Assembly (NCBI RefSeq): GCF_021347895.1
Contig: NC_067114.1
Coordinates: 29,567,873 to 29,631,872 of the forward strand
Length of the DNA: 64,000 nucleotides
Reading direction: 5' to 3'
Source: Acanthochromis polyacanthus
Taxonomy: Eukaryota > Chordata > Actinopteri > Pomacentridae
How positions within the stretch are numbered: the stretch's first letter is position 1; each line of letters opens with the position of its first letter. A model generated the notes under the pieces. That model saw only the letters and a program-made list of their open reading frames with translations. It had not been told where the DNA came from and made no database searches. Below are positions 21,452 through 33,674 of the stretch, in pieces. The position numbers were made by a program, and so were the translations under genes.

Positions 21452-24400
21452 CTGAGGATGATATATTAAAGAGATGCAACAAAAATCTTTATTTCATCAC
21501 TTGTACCACAATGCTGCCTTACATTCACATTAAAAACCCTTCTGATAGCATGCATGCTGCGTCATCCTGACTCTGCTACAGGAAACATTCTTACAACTGA
21601 TTTCCAAACTGTCAGAAAGCCATACAAGAAGTTGGGACGACATATTTCTAACTCCTAGATGATCACCACCAGTTCCCCTCAAGGCTGTAATCAACAACTT
21701 CAGTCACCAACGAGACACCAACCTCAACGGACTGATAAGGAAAAGGATAAACTTTATTGATCTCACAGTGGGGAAAGTTCACCGTTACAGCAGCTCCAGA
21801 GAAAAAGTATAAAAATATAAAGTATAATTTCCTGCAAATGCAACCAAGTTCATTTGGTTCTCATTAAACTTGGGCTGAACAACATCAAGTTAAATCCAAG
21901 ACTTGTTAAGCTCTTCAAAATGTTGTGAATGTCAGATGCAAAACTGTCGAGAAACAGCTTTCGAAATGTCGCATGACTCATTTGCCAGAGCTTCACGTGG
22001 CTTATGATTACAAATAAGTGGTAGATAAAGGATGGAAGAACAATCAGTTCCTTGTAATTTTTCTGGACATTAGACTCAAAACATTTCAGGACCTAAGACC
22101 CTGGCTGCAACCTGACCTCTTCCCATGCTTCTTGTTTGTCTCTACTGTCAAATACAACTGATATCAAATAAAGCCAGTAATCAAAACAACCTTTAATGTT
22201 GTCTGAAACGAGGCTTGTCAACTGTCACCATCAGTCCACTTGGATCGTGGAGAGTTGACACATTTACTAAGATGTAGGCTTGTGCTGAAACTTTATCATG
22301 GAGGATACTGTCATTCACTATAATTCATCCATCCATCCATCCTCTATACACTGCTTTATCCTCACTAGGGTCGCGGGGGGCTGGAGCCTATCCCAGCTGA
22401 CTCGGGCGAAGGCAGGACAGGACAGGTCACTATAATTCAATATATGCTAAAAACAACAGGATGTAAAAACCATGAACTCACTGACCTGCACCAGGAGGCC
22501 CCACCAGCACAGCGATAGCCTCCATGAGCAGGACCAGGCCGATGGCACTGGGGAACTTCTCAGTACCAACTATGGCCATGAGAACCTCAAACTGCAGTGC
22601 TCCCACCATGCCGTAGGAGATGCCAAAGAAGATGCAGAAGACCACCAGAGAGGCATAGTCCTTTGCCTAGAAGTAATCATGACATTGTGATGGAAAAGAA
22701 ACAGGCAAATCTTTTAATATCCAAGTTCTTAACATGCGTCCCTTACCCACCTGTGAGCCGATCAGGTCGGTGGTTCCGTTGAAGATCATAGCGAAGCTGA
22801 AGAGGTAGACGCATCGAGGCCGAACCCATTTCAGTCCTGCGATCACGCCACACGTGGGCCGAGCAAAAATGTCAATGAAGCCCAGGATGGTGAGCAGCAG
22901 GGCAGATTTGGTGTCCTCATTCCCCAGCTCCTTAGCGTAGCTCACGATGAACACCGGAGGCACAAATAGCCCCAGCACCATGATTGAAGCCGCCACCGTG
23001 TAGATGACGAAGCCACAGTCTTTAAAGACAGAAAAGTCCAGCAGCTTCGGTTTAGGCTTCTTCTTCGGCTGTTCTTCCCCATCTTTGTCGTTGTCCTGTC
23101 CCAGCTCCTTAATGTTGGAGGTTTTAGGGGGGACGAGAGGCTTCATGAGGGCCCCGCACACACAGCAGTTCAGCAGAATGCCACCCAGGATGAGGAAACC
23201 ACCCCTCCATCCATACTGGTACTGAAGGACCTGCCCCAGAGGAGAGAGGCAGCACAGGGCCACGGGGCTACCGGCTGCTGAGAGCCCGTTGGCCAGAGGA
23301 CGCTTCTCATTGAAGTAGCGGTTCAGCATGATCAGAGATGGTTGGAAGTTCAGGGCTAATCCCAGACCTGCAGCACAAGAAAGAAGCTTAGTTTTCTTTT
23401 ACTAGTTTCTAGATTCAATCCTCCAATATCACCAGATCAGCTTTGTTTGTGCTCCCTAAAAGAAAGGTTGGTTTTTCTGTAGTGGGACAACATTTGTAAT
23501 CGAGGACTTTCTTTGTTATTTGGTTTGATTTGGCTCATTTCTACAATGATTATTTTCTCCTAATGACCAGAGCTGGCTGTAATACAAAGAGGCAAACACA
23601 TATGTAAACTTGCGTCTCCTTCAAAGAATTCATGGTGCTTTTTCTTTGTCACCTCCAATGGATGTTAAATAGATGGATAAATTTTAGTAAATGATGATTG
23701 TTGTCGGTGAATGAAGCCCCCTAATGGCAACGTTGGAAGAATTTGGTCCTTCACATCAGTGTTTCAGATGCTGTTGGACCATATAAGAAGCACTTGTATG
23801 CTGGTGAACTGGAAAACAATATCAGTAATCGGCTCTATTTCAGAAATAAAAATCCAAGGCAGAACTGAAGCTAATGTGATGCACCAACAGTCTGAATAAA
23901 CCAGTTTATCTGCAGCCAGTCCGACCTGTAATGACTCCAGTAGAGAGGTAGATGTGGATGATGCTGGTGGAGAACGAGGCCAGGATCATTCCCACAGACG
24001 CAAAGATGCCTCCAACCATCATCACCGGACGGCAGCCGAAGCGGTTCACCAGGACGCTGCACAGAGGACCTGGAAAGAGTGGAACGTAGACAGGTTTACT
24101 GAGACACAGCAGGCAAATAAAACACATCTGGAAGAGGGAGGGTTCTTGGACTCTGGATCTGGTAGCAAACAAATCAGTTTCCCTAAGTTGTTGGGTGAAG
24201 TATAATAAACTTTTCTTGAGAATGTGGGCAGAATAAGGAAAAATTTAACAAAATTTATCGGACCTAAGTCCACGCAAAATTTGAAGTGTCTTAGTTCAAA
24301 ATTAATCTGGATTTTCTGAAGCTTTAAGAGCTACTGAATATTCATTTTAATCTTTTATGTTTTGTCTCTGTTCCATTATCTAAAGCCTATTGTTTAAAAA

Positions 24401-25717
24401 TGATAAAAGTCTGTTTTAAAACGGGTTATACACCAGACCGAAGATGTTGCAGGGTAACCAAGAAATAGTCAAAGACACAAAACAAACATAACAGACTTCC
24501 TTCCTACACTCTGCTGCTAACTTTCTAAACCTTCCCTTCAATCAGATCTAAATATGAAACAGGCCATTTTTATAAAGATGTTTTTTTCTCTACAGATGGT
24601 GTAAATTGCAGAATCAATTCAGTTGCGCTCAATTTGAAAACTTGATTATTTACACTCTCTACACCAGGTAACTATTAATTCTAGCCCATTTGCAACACCA
24701 GTAGCTTATGTGATGACCCCTGAGGTTATCTTGACGGTGGTTTCAGTTTGTTGGTTTTGGGGGCTGCTCAGTGGCTTGGTGGTTAGCACTTTACTAGGTG
24801 GCCTACTGCTGTGACTTAAATGGATATAGCAGTGGTGAGAGGATGCATTTTTAGCACCAGACACAGCCCGGTGCAGGGAGGAAAGAGTTATCCTCAGCTG
24901 GATTTTGGTTGATTTTTATCCTGAATGTTCTAAAAGAAAATATTCGAAGTTTTACTGATATATGCGGAATCACTTTAGAAACGCTTAGGATTTTTTGGAA
25001 GATTTTTATTTTTATTTATTTTTATTTTTATTTCTTTCCAAACTTGGGATTTTTTTTAAAAAAAAAAAAAAGACTTTTAAGGGAAACTTTTAAGGAATTT
25101 TCTTCTTGAAGATTTTGCAAATTTTTTAAAAAAAATTTGGGGAATTTTTTTTGCAGAATTTTTGGATTTTTTTTCAGACAAGGGAACAAAATCTTTTGGT
25201 GCCGTAAATGAGGACAACAGGAGGGTTAAAGCAGATTTTATGCACTAAACTCAGGACTCATTAAATAATTCTAGTGTTTAATGTTTTTTTTGGATGGTTT
25301 TATGAATGTTTTTTTCTATGAATGTTTTTATATTGATGGTCTTGCATCTTTTTTGGTTTTGTTTTATTATTTTTAGTTTATTTATTTTATTTATTATGCA
25401 CTTTAAGGATGGCAATTCCATTGTCCTCTACAGGCATTCTGATTCTTCTGAGGTGGCAGGTGTAAATGTGTGGCGTATAGCAGCAGCAGCCTACCTGTGC
25501 CGTACAGCATGGCCAGCAGTATGGAGGAGATCCAGGCGGTGTCGCTGTATCCCACACCAAACTCCCTGATCAGCTCTTTGAAAAACACGCTGACCGCTTT
25601 GGGGAAAGCGTAGGAGAAGCCTGTGATGACGAAACATCCGGCCAGCACCACCCAGCCCCACCCTCCATCTGGAGCCTTCACACCTCCTGCATCCACGTCC
25701 ACCGCCACGCCTCCCAT
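20979..25717 (-). CDS. slc16a3: monocarboxylate transporter 4 (lactate/H+ symporter), complete coding sequence, 5 exons
   Basis: MCT4 exports lactate with a proton across the plasma membrane of glycolytic cells, usually with the chaperone basigin. Coding exons (minus): 25717-25495, 24069-23926, 23367-22751, 22666-22486, 21451-20979; 1638 nt, 545 residues, phases consistent. The start MGGVAVD and the motif [10 protein letters not shown] open TM1; Lys40 in SYAFPK corresponds to the MCT1 proton-binding lysine. The TM8 pair Asp288/Arg292 in GFIDIFARP is intact. Twelve membrane segments can be followed ([44 protein letters not shown] and so on) with a long Lys-rich TM6-TM7 loop (about 198-231). 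The cytosolic tail (about residue 424 on) is longer than in the 465-residue human protein because of charged repeats, but it ends with the conserved EVERFLKEP and SPETCL. The MGG start and C-terminal signature favour MCT4 over MCT1/2/3. Confidence 0.95.
21087..21182 (-). repeat. slc16a3: in-frame 18-bp coding minisatellite in the MCT4 tail
   Basis: Five near-identical 18-bp units (plus strand GTCCTCTTTGTCTCTCTC) encode repeated Asp-Glu-Arg-Asp-Lys-Glu. One unit differs by a base (CTCATCC). Because 18 is divisible by three, copy changes keep the frame. Confidence 0.95.
21740..21830. repeat. dispersed fish repeat fragment
   Basis: AAACTTTATTGATCTCACAGTGGGGAAA followed by GTTACAGCAGC is a motif found in many fish interspersed repeats. 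Lies in slc16a3 intron 4 with no other supported content around it (21452-22323). Confidence 0.45.
22324..22432 (-). mobile_element. SINE 3' tail fragment in slc16a3 intron 4
   Basis: CATCCATCCATCC, TCTATACACTGC, TCACTAGGGTCGCGGGG and GGAGCCTATCCCAGCTGA are the reverse complement of the tail of the SINE at 10327-10700. Confidence 0.8.
22486..22666 (-). CDS. slc16a3: slc16a3 coding exon 4 (residues 329-389)
   Basis: Encodes [20 protein letters not shown] through AVLVGPPGA (TM10-TM11). Acceptor TTACTTCTAG, donor GTCAGT. Phase 0 start joins exon 3 at Gln328. Confidence 0.95.
22751..23367 (-). CDS. slc16a3: slc16a3 coding exon 3 (residues 123-328)
   Basis: The largest coding exon, covering TM4 to about TM9. 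It includes [13 protein letters not shown], the loop KKKPKPK, and Asp288/Arg292 in FIDIFARP, needed for substrate and proton coupling in MCT1. Acceptor GTGCTGCAG, donor GTGGGT. Confidence 0.95.
23926..24069 (-). CDS. slc16a3: slc16a3 coding exon 2 (residues 75-123)
   Basis: Encodes [20 protein letters not shown] through TGVIT: TM3 start and the NRFGCRPVM loop typical of MCTs. Acceptor CTTTCCAG, donor GTCGGA. Confidence 0.95.
24895..25229. mobile_element. TTAA-type MITE, 5'-truncated copy, in slc16a3 intron 1
   Basis: The right end GAGGACAACAGGAGGGTTAA and interior (TTACTGATATATG..., GGATTTTTTGGAAGATTTTT) match the element at 11921-12455. The left terminus is missing. Confidence 0.65.
25495..25717 (-). 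CDS. slc16a3: slc16a3 coding exon 1 (residues 1-75)
   Basis: TM1 with [21 protein letters not shown] and Lys40, then TM2. It continues 5' as 44 nt of UTR to acceptor TTCCTGCAG at 25762. Donor is GTAGGC. Confidence 0.95.
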
Positions 25718-26712
25718 GGTGCTTCAGGACTGGGGTTCAGTGGAGGCAGCAGACAGAGAAGCTGCAGGAATAAATGAAAGTGACAACGAGCAGTGGGATT
25801 GGGATCCTCTGCTAATGTGTCTAATTTAGTTCTGCACCATGAATACTGCTCATTAGCAACGAGCCAACTCCCAGATTCAACATGTCTCCAGATTCCCGTT
25901 AACATTACTGTTTAATAATGCCAATTTCAAATTAGCTCCGTTTGTATAATTACCACTCTCTGGAGGAAACTCTGAGAGCTCTAGCTGCTGCTTTGTGCTC
26001 TTAAAGCTTGATTTTAACAATGTACACCACAGATAAAAACTTAGCAAATATAAATATCTGTGTGTGGTAATGTAGAGAGGTGATGAATACTGTATGTAAT
26101 TTAGTGAGGCTCACACAGGTTCTGATGTTCTCGCCTCACAAAACTTCGCTCATGGTGTAGATCAGCGGTTCAGGCCTCAAATACAGCAGACTGGCTCTGC
26201 AGGAAGACGAGCACTGATTGGATCAACTCCCTGCAAGAATGAAGGCACAAACAGTAAAGCGGTGCAAATAAAAAGATGTATTTCTCTTTGAAACATCTCA
26301 AATATATGCAAGTCTTTAATACAGATCTAAAAAAACAAAATACATGCAGCAATAGTACTTTAAACCTGACTTCTCACAAACAGCCAGCAGGGGGCAGAAG
26401 TCTAAATGTATAGAACTCTATGAGAAAACGACCCTATTTCTCGTACAATTTGCTATCTCAGTAAAAGCATCTCTAATGAGTTTCTGGTCTCAATCACTAA
26501 TTTTAAGTCTTTTTGAATAAAGTATGAATTTAATTTTGTAAATTATTGTCCCATTTAGTGTAAAAGGAAGACAAAACAGGTCATGTTCTAGGGCGGGGCT
26601 ACCTTGTGATGGTGACAGTTGGATTCCAAACACAGGACTTCGAAACAGTCTTCAAACCAAAGAGAGACATCACAATAACTAGGTCTAGATTTATGAAAAG
26701 TTGATATTGTTC

Positions 26713-26806
26713 TCCCCTGCCTTTGCCCGAGCCAGCTGGGATAGGCTCCATCACCCCCTGTGACCCTAGTGAGGATAAAGCGGTGTATAGAGAATGGATG
26801 ATAGAT
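26713..26806 (+). mobile_element. SINE 3' tail fragment
   Basis: GAGCCAGCTGGGATAGGCTCC then GTGACCCTAGTGAGGATAAAG and GTATAGAGAATGGATGATAG match the tail of the SINE at 10327. The head is absent. Confidence 0.8.
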
Positions 26807-26869
26807 GATATTGTTCTCATGTTTCTGACAAATGCAAATACAATATTTCCTCCAACATACCTAGGTTTA

Positions 26870-27125
26870 ATGTCAGTTTCACTCCAGATGCTACCATAAT
26901 TTACAAAACGAATATTGTGTTGTATTAAAGAAAACTTGAAACTAGTGAATGAGACCATAAACTCATCTACAAAATATTTACTAAAGTAAGAAATCACATG
27001 AGAACTCGGGCTCTTTCATCATAGACTTTTATGCAATCTGATGTCTGAGTCGCCCCCTGCTGGCTGTTAGAAAGAATGCAGGTATTTCTACATTTGCATC
27101 CATCCTTTGTATACAGTCTATGGTA
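26870..27125. repeat. CCCCCTGCTGGCTGTTAGAA-type dispersed repeat, copy 1
   Basis: Shares GACCATAAACTC...AAATATTTACT...GTCGCCCCCTGCTGGCTGTT and the edge TACAGTCTATGG with copies 2 and 3. It resembles a very common fish repeat in which CCCCCTGxTGGCTG is a hallmark. Confidence 0.6.
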
Positions 27126-27714
27126 ATGCTTAGGCATATTTTGTGATGAACTTTCCTGGTTTTCTTCACTTGGGAGACTCCAGACTCATCATCTGCTCAT
27201 TGGACATCATACAGACAGTCTGTCTTTGCCAGACAATTATCTCTTAATGTCAACGATCTCTGCGGATGTTTTGCAGACATGCAGTGTACAGCTGTCAGAC
27301 AGTATTAAGACAGTGATTTGTTTTGAGTCTGTACAGCACTTTGGATTTTAAACTGCATTAACTTTCAGCTTTAATTGTGTTTGGTGGTGTTCCCATGCTT
27401 ACTTACGTCCAGTGATCCTAAACATGCGAGGCAACCAAGGAGTTTATGAGCTGAAACAGCGGAATGCTCTCAACTGACACTAGACCGGACAGAAAATCTC
27501 TGCAAATCACCCACAATGGTGGAACACGGAAGTGACAATGGCTACAAAACAAGCCTTACAGGAAGCAAATGTCTGAGACTCAGACTACAGATAGTCATTG
27601 CCAGGGATCTGGAGCCTGATATTAAATATAATGACTTTATTTAGGCTTATTTTAATGTAAAATATTGCTTTTGGTGTCTGGAAATACGTAAAACACGTAC
27701 AAAAATTACATGCT

Positions 27715-28140
27715 TTTTCATCTATTTTCCTCTGAATGGTACCATAATTCACAGAACGAATATCAAACTCTAGTTAAAAGGTCATAAATCGAAAATTTCA
27801 GACCATAAACTCCTTAGAAAAATGCTTACTGAGGTAATAAATCAAGTGAGAAGTAGGGACATTTTCAATGAGATTTCCATGCAATCAGACTTCTTTTTGC
27901 AACCAGAGGAGTCCCCCCCTACTGACTGTTGGAGAGAATGCAGGTTTAAGTCATTTCTATCGTACAGTTCAGGTCCATAAATGATATCTTTTTGCACCTT
28001 TTGGGTGTGTAAATTAACAACTCTTTGCAAACATGTTTGCATCAGTTACTTTAGAAGATAATAATATGTCAGTATTGGCGTTTCAGTTTGTTTTGCTGCC
28101 CCTGATGGCCAACAAATGAATGTTATTTCAAAACGAAATG
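27715..28140. repeat. dispersed repeat, copy 2 (long form)
   Basis: Collinear with 29545-29955 over about 410 bp, with scattered substitutions and one indel (27865-27885). Shared phrases include AAATGATATCTTTTTGCACC and TTGCTGCCCCTGATGGCC. Confidence 0.8.
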
Positions 28141-29544
28141 GAGTCACAGATTCAATGTTTTTTTCAAATCAAACATGCTGGAGCCAAGACAAAGATAATG
28201 CACATTTAATGAACTATTGCTAATTTATAACCTTGCTAAAACATGCAGATATGTTTTAATTTGAACATCCAGCCAGTAGTGGTTGAGGCTGTGCTGGTTT
28301 TTCTCTCTCTGGTCTCATCCAGTCAGTTGGTATTCACAAGCCAGCAGTGATCAGAACAACAAGTGTGATTTACTATTACACTGCATCCTATTATGTGTCG
28401 TAATGGGCAGACTCTGCTGCTGATTTATCGTCCCACTGGGTCTGTGGAGCCAGACGGGGCTTTTACTGCTCAACCACACATCAGCACCTCAAACACTCCC
28501 ACGGGTTCATGGATGGAGGAGATACTTCTTTTGTTTAAATGTCTGCAGATCTAAGAAGATGTTCTGCTGCTGTTTGGAAGTCGAGGAAACAGCTCCATCA
28601 GCTGATTTACAATCTCTGAAAGAAGCCTGAACTGTGTGGTAGAAATGCAGGCTTGGGTCCAGGCCAGCAATCCAGCGTCTCTGGGTAACATAATAATTTC
28701 GAGCCTCAAGCTAACGGGAATGTGACGTGACCGGGTTAAAAAAAACGTGTACCACCCGAGCCTGTGTTAGTCACTCCCCAGGGCAATATTCTGCATTATT
28801 ACACAGTCACAGCTCGGCATCTCCTGGATGTCCTGATGGAAATATTGCTTGGATTGTGATATGAGCTTTTATTAAAAAAGAAATAAAGTCTTCTCCTTGA
28901 GTCTCCTTGAAAATGAAGCTGGTGAGATGCAGCTCTATAGTGCTGTAATAATGCATGTTATATAACTTTACACGCTATGGGAGGTTGACTCTGGCCTACA
29001 TCTTTTAATAGAATAAACAAGAGCACATATCAGGATGATTCAGGAAGACATTGATTGAATGATCCATTAGCTGAGACTCCAGATCTTTAAAGCTGCACTA
29101 TAATCTGGATATTGATCGTAACAATTGACCAATCTACTATTTATAATGAGTAAGGAGTTGCTCAGAGTGATGAATCCACAGGAAATTGTCACTTCAATCT
29201 TCTCAGTTTTACAGGTTTTCATTCTAGCTCAGTGTTTTGGTCTTTTGGCCTGCAGCTTTAACGTTTTAGTTCATTCTCATTGCTGTTAATCTGCAGCTGT
29301 TTTTGGCCAAGAAGCTGTAAGAAACCAGTGAACTATGACCAGCTAGTGAGGACAGCAATTAAAATTTAGAAGCATTTGGTGGCTATAGAGTTAGCTATTT
29401 CCTTAGACGTTAGTGCAGACCAAAACAGAGCATAAACAATGAGAATATTGCACTTTTTGTCATGTAAAAGGAGGACATAAGTACCTTTAAATTGCCATCT
29501 TGGTCTTTGTGACCGTGAATGTAGTCCCGCCCTAAAGCACATTC

Positions 29545-29955
29545 TGCTTTATCATCTATTTTCCTCTCAATGTGAGCATAGTTTACAGAATGAATATCAA
29601 GCTGTATTTAAAAGGTCATGAAACTAAAATTTGAGACCATAAACTCCTCAGAAAAATGTTTACTGAGGTAATAAATCAAGTGAGAAGTCGGGTCATTCAA
29701 TCAGACTTCTTGTTGCAACCAGAGGAGTCGCCCCCTGCTGGCTGTTGGATAGAATGCAGGTTTAAGTCATTTCCATTATATGCTTCAGGTCGATAAATGA
29801 TATCTTTTTGCACCTTTTGGGTGTATAAATTAACAACTGTTTGCAAACATGTTTGCTATAGATACTTTAGAAGATAATAATATGTCAGTATTGGGGTTTC
29901 AGTTTGTTTTGCTGCCCCTGATGGCCAACAAATGAATGTTGTTTCAAAGACTTAG
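29545..29955. repeat. dispersed repeat, copy 3 (long form)
   Basis: Same orientation as copy 2, 1.8 kb away. The close match over the full length suggests either two insertions of one family or a local duplication. Confidence 0.8.
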
Positions 29956-30608
29956 TATTGGCTAAAAGAAAATTAAATGTGGGTATGTTATTTTGATTTC
30001 TAATTAAATAGACTAACATTAGATTTAATTTAATTGATACATTATAATTTCCTCCAGGAGAAAAGCTGTAAAAAAATAGCAAGATCTTTTAAACTTGCCA
30101 GATAATGAGTAAAGAAATAGTATTCTGAGAAATTATACATAAACAAATCAGGTTAAAAACTCTTGTATAACTGTGACCAGAATACATTTTGTCCTTCACA
30201 TTAATGGATGATGGTCACACTCCTCCCATTTCAACTTGTTTCCATCTTTATTTCTTCACTTTGAGCTCATCGGGATAAATTCTAGTCACTTCACATGACA
30301 TCCTTGAGGTCTGCATCTGAATATCTCCACCTGGATGCCTCTGCTCACCTGACTCTTACTTCTACGTGTTTTTACAGTTTCGGATCACGACACGCAGGGT
30401 CGCATCGCGTGACAAAACGACAAATCCCGCGATATGACGAACATCACCGGTGCTTGCTTATAAAAACGTGCACATCAACATTCATGCATCCCTGTGATCT
30501 GACAGACTCCAGCTCTGAATGAAGCTGACTAAAAATGCCAGTAGAGGTGATTAGATCGTGATCTGAGAGGCCGTGAAATGTACCGAGTGGCAAACTGTTG
30601 AGTCTTAC

Positions 30609-30760
30609 CGGATGATGCTGCCTGTTCCGTCCCTCCTCCAGCCTCCAGCCTCAGCACCGGAGCCCCGTTTCTCTCCGCACGTCTGCAGACCACCGGAGAG
30701 CAGCAGCCCGCTCCGCTGGGTCCTAGCGCCGGCTGCAGTCAGGGACCGCCTGCGAAATTG
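30609..30760 (-). other. slc16a3: slc16a3 untranslated first exon (inferred)
   Basis: A GC-rich block ends in a strong donor (ATCATCCG then GTAAGACT) on the minus strand, and the next acceptor downstream is the one 44 nt before the MCT4 ATG. This matches the family pattern of a separate 5'UTR exon. The 5' edge is estimated. Confidence 0.55.
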
Positions 30761-30773
30761 ATCCTGTGTTCCT

Positions 30774-30780
30774 ATTGGAC
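30774..30780 (-). promoter_or_regulatory. slc16a3: CCAAT box of the inferred slc16a3 promoter
   Basis: Minus-strand GTCCAATAG lies just upstream of the GC-rich first exon, at a usual distance for an NF-Y site in a TATA-less promoter. Confidence 0.4.
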
Positions 30781-32588
30781 GGTGTGAGGGCGATTAGGTG
30801 GCAGGTCATTTAATCTCTTTTTTTGAGCGTGCTTTAATGGTGTCGTTTGATTGAAAATTCTAAATAAGAAGGATGTGGCATCTGTTGGAGCAAAATTTCA
30901 TTTTTCTGTTAATCAGAGCAAGTACCAGACCTGAATATGTTTTCTACTACTTTGTTATGGAGTGTGATTATGTTGTGAAAAGCATCAAGCATCAAGGTCT
31001 AAAAACACCAAGACAGCCAAACTCCTCAGCTGAGTTATGTGACAATCGGTGTCCATTTGTCCATCTGTCTGTCTGTCTGTCTGTCTGTCTGTCAGCAACA
31101 TTACTCAAAAACTGATAAACAGATTTCAATTATATTTTCAGGTAAGGTCAGAAATGACACAAGGACCAAGGGATTAGATTTTGGTAGGTCTGTGAGAGGG
31201 TGTAGACCTCCTCGTTCTGGTTCATGGAACTACTTGTCAGCTTCCTGATCTCTATGGCCGCCTAAGGAGGACCCATAATTGCCTTAACCGTGGTCATGTG
31301 ACCTGCTACATTCTTCATCAAATAAACATTATTATAAACATAATAACATTTATTAAACTAAACACCAAATGTAGAGTTGCATATTTTCAAAGATACCTTT
31401 CTAAACCTCTTATTCAATGCATTTTAATCAGTTTTAATGACCATATAAATTTATGAAACTGGGACAAAATACAGAAACCATCTTTTGGACGGTTACTTTT
31501 TAGTCTTACTGATGCTTCAGCTTATGTATGTGTAAAGGTTTGGGTGAAAGACGGCTCCACCTTGTTCTCATAGATTTATCTGGGAATCAGGATGAGTCAG
31601 ACTGAGCTTCATGAAAACTTTGGGTGAAGTCATGGAGGGTTTGTCATCTTTATATCCAGTCTGTGAGTGGTGCCTTTGACAACATCCTCAGGTTAGTCAG
31701 CGGTATCAGTTACACCAGCAGCTCTGTATTTTTACAACATTAGGGGATTTGTAGACGTAAAAAACTGTGCATTTTCAAAAGTAGGGAAAGCTACTTCATG
31801 TATTTCTTTGTTTACACCTAAACTGTACTATTTTCGACTGGCCTAAACCGTTCGCCATCGAAACCCCAAGCTGAACTCTGGCCTTTGTTTCCATGGTAAC
31901 ACTCAGGGATGCCTGCTGAGGATGATGCTGAATCCCTAGTCCTGTATTAAAAGGTAGATTCAGTCCAAAATATCTGACAAACTGGTGTATAATGCAGGTG
32001 TATAAATTTGTCGACTCCACATCAAAATAAGTTACTTCTGAATACATCTCTTGTTTAAAAGAGCTTACGTTGAAAAAAACAACTACGACATCTGGTATTC
32101 TTATCCTCTAAACCTTCTCTTCACGATGGATTCGTTATTTTTGTGGTTTTAGGGTTGTTAATTTGTAATCTTGAATAAACTACAGAATCTTGTGGTGATG
32201 ATGACTCACTGCTATAGTGAAGAATAAATGCTTTTTGTTGAAATAGGATAGAATCTGAACTATATTGATGTAAAAAAAAAACATTAAAGAACAGATGATA
32301 AAGAACTTTTGGTGCTCATTTCTTCATACATGAAAATGATAAATGAGAAAAATAAAAATAGTAGATCTTTGAAAGTCTGCTATCTGCAGTGGAACTTTTA
32401 ACTCACACCTGATTTAAAGTCATCTGAACAACAAACACTGACGTCTGCCTTTATAAAACTGCTGCAGCTGATAGAATACTTTATTTATACAATCACATTA
32501 ACATCTGTCCCATTAGCATTAGCTATGACTGCTAACCTTATCTGTCTGTTATTTTTGTGCTCCGTAAGCTGTGTTTAAGTGTCTAAGT
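30781..32588. other. spacer upstream of slc16a3
   Basis: Contains a (CTGT)n run at 31065-31093 followed by a stretch (GGTAAGGTCAGAAATGACAC, to about 31200) that recurs near 4785-4850, so a dispersed repeat. No gene is supported. Confidence 0.5.
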
Positions 32589-33348
32589 CAGGGGTTTCCA
32601 ACATGAGGCCGGTGGTCCAAAAGTGGTCCTCCAGAGGGTCCAATCCGGCCCTCAAAGTGTAAAAATTACAGAGAAGACATTAACTGCAGATTGTAAATCA
32701 GTAAAACTATAAATTTAGAATCATTTCTAGACCATGACAAGTTGTTTGATCATAAAGTAAAATATTACATTGTTCATTGTTCTTGTTGTTTTGTGTCTTG
32801 TAATATTTTGTCTGCTTTTTGGCGTTTTGTGTTTCCTTTTTTGTCTCGCTTGTGTTTTTTTTTGTCAAATTCTTGTCTTATTTCATTTTGCTTCGTGTCG
32901 TTTGTTTCATTTTTTGTCGTTTTGGGTCTCATTTTTCTAATATTTTGTCTTCTTTTGTTTTTTTTTGTCTGATTTTCTTCATTTTGACCATACAGTAAAA
33001 CACTACATCGATCATTTCCAGGTGACTAAATGTTGTGTTTCTTTTAGACACTCTGTGATCTGGAAGTTGTAATGTGGAAATGATAAACTGAGGCTGAATG
33101 TTGATGAAATTGAATGTATTTTTCTTAAGAAATTTCAGGTTGCTCATGACGTTTTGTTAAAATATAATAATAATAATAATAATTAATAATTAATAATTAA
33201 TAATTCCTTAAATGTGAACATTTTCAGAATGTTCTTTTTTGCACTAAACCAAAGGAACCATTAGGAGTTGCGGTTATTTACAGGTTATTATGCTGTGGTT
33301 TTACTGGTCCAGAACACTGGAGATCAGACTGGGCTGAATATGTGAACA
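32589..33348 (-). mobile_element. hAT-like element, copy 2
   Basis: Starts CAGGGGTTTCCAACATGAGG and runs through the shared GGTCCTCCAGAGGGTCCAAT block, a TTTTGTC-rich array (32780-32990) and the GTGACTAAATGTTGTGTT block. A (TAA)n run at 33168-33205 lies inside. The distal end is near 33345 by comparison with other copies. Confidence 0.75.
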
Positions 33349-33576
33349 TCACACATAACCATTTGACAAATAATCAATAAAAATATTGACTGAGTGCAGC
33401 TTTAAGGCTCTCAGAACCTCCTGCTTCGTGTCTTTTTGCTGGACTGACGGATGTCTTCCTGTATAAACGTCAGCTGCAGTGATTCCTCCCCTCTGAGCAG
33501 AGAAAACAGAACTCCATGCCTCTGTGCTTCGACAGTCTGTGATTATCAGAGTCAACAGTAAAAACACAAAGAGCAT
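33349..33576 (-). CDS. candidate short secreted peptide, unrecognised
   Basis: A 75-codon minus-strand ORF starts MLFVFLLLTLIITDCRSTEA, a convincing signal peptide (hydrophobic 2-14, possible cleavage after Ala20), followed by about 55 mostly polar residues without Cys and with only a few basic residues. The ATG has A at -3. About 90-100 bp upstream on the same strand are a perfect CRE (TGACGTCA) and a TATTTATT element, the arrangement seen in several hormone and neuropeptide promoters. I do not recognise the peptide. The ORF ends right at the hAT element, so the true 3' end may be lost or spliced elsewhere. It could be a chance ORF. Confidence 0.3.
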   Translation of the reverse strand: MLFVFLLLTLIITDCRSTEAWSSVFSAQRGGITAADVYTGRHPSVQQKDTKQEVLRALKLHSVNIFIDYLSNGYV

Positions 33577-33666
33577 GATCTGCTGCTGCACCTGGAGGTG
33601 AGATGTTTGTCTGCAGCTCCTTCCTGACTGACAGAGTGTTAATAATGAGGAATAAATAAAGCGAGG

Positions 33667-33674
33667 TGACGTCA
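33667..33674 (-). promoter_or_regulatory. perfect cAMP response element TGACGTCA
   Basis: The palindromic 8-mer is an exact CREB/ATF site, followed 7 bp downstream (minus strand) by TTTATTTATT, a possible TATA variant, and then by the signal-peptide ORF. Confidence 0.5.

Larger units (their letters stand above)
25762..30608 (-). other. slc16a3: slc16a3 first intron (5'UTR intron)
   Basis: This 4.8-kb stretch has no coding exon. It holds three copies of one dispersed repeat (26870-27125, 27715-28140, 29545-29955), a SINE tail (26713-26806) and ordinary AT-rich DNA. ACGTG cores (the HIF half-site) occur at 30364-30368 and 30466-30470 close to the first exon; mammalian MCT4 is a HIF-1 target, but a five-base core is weak evidence. 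Confidence 0.55.
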
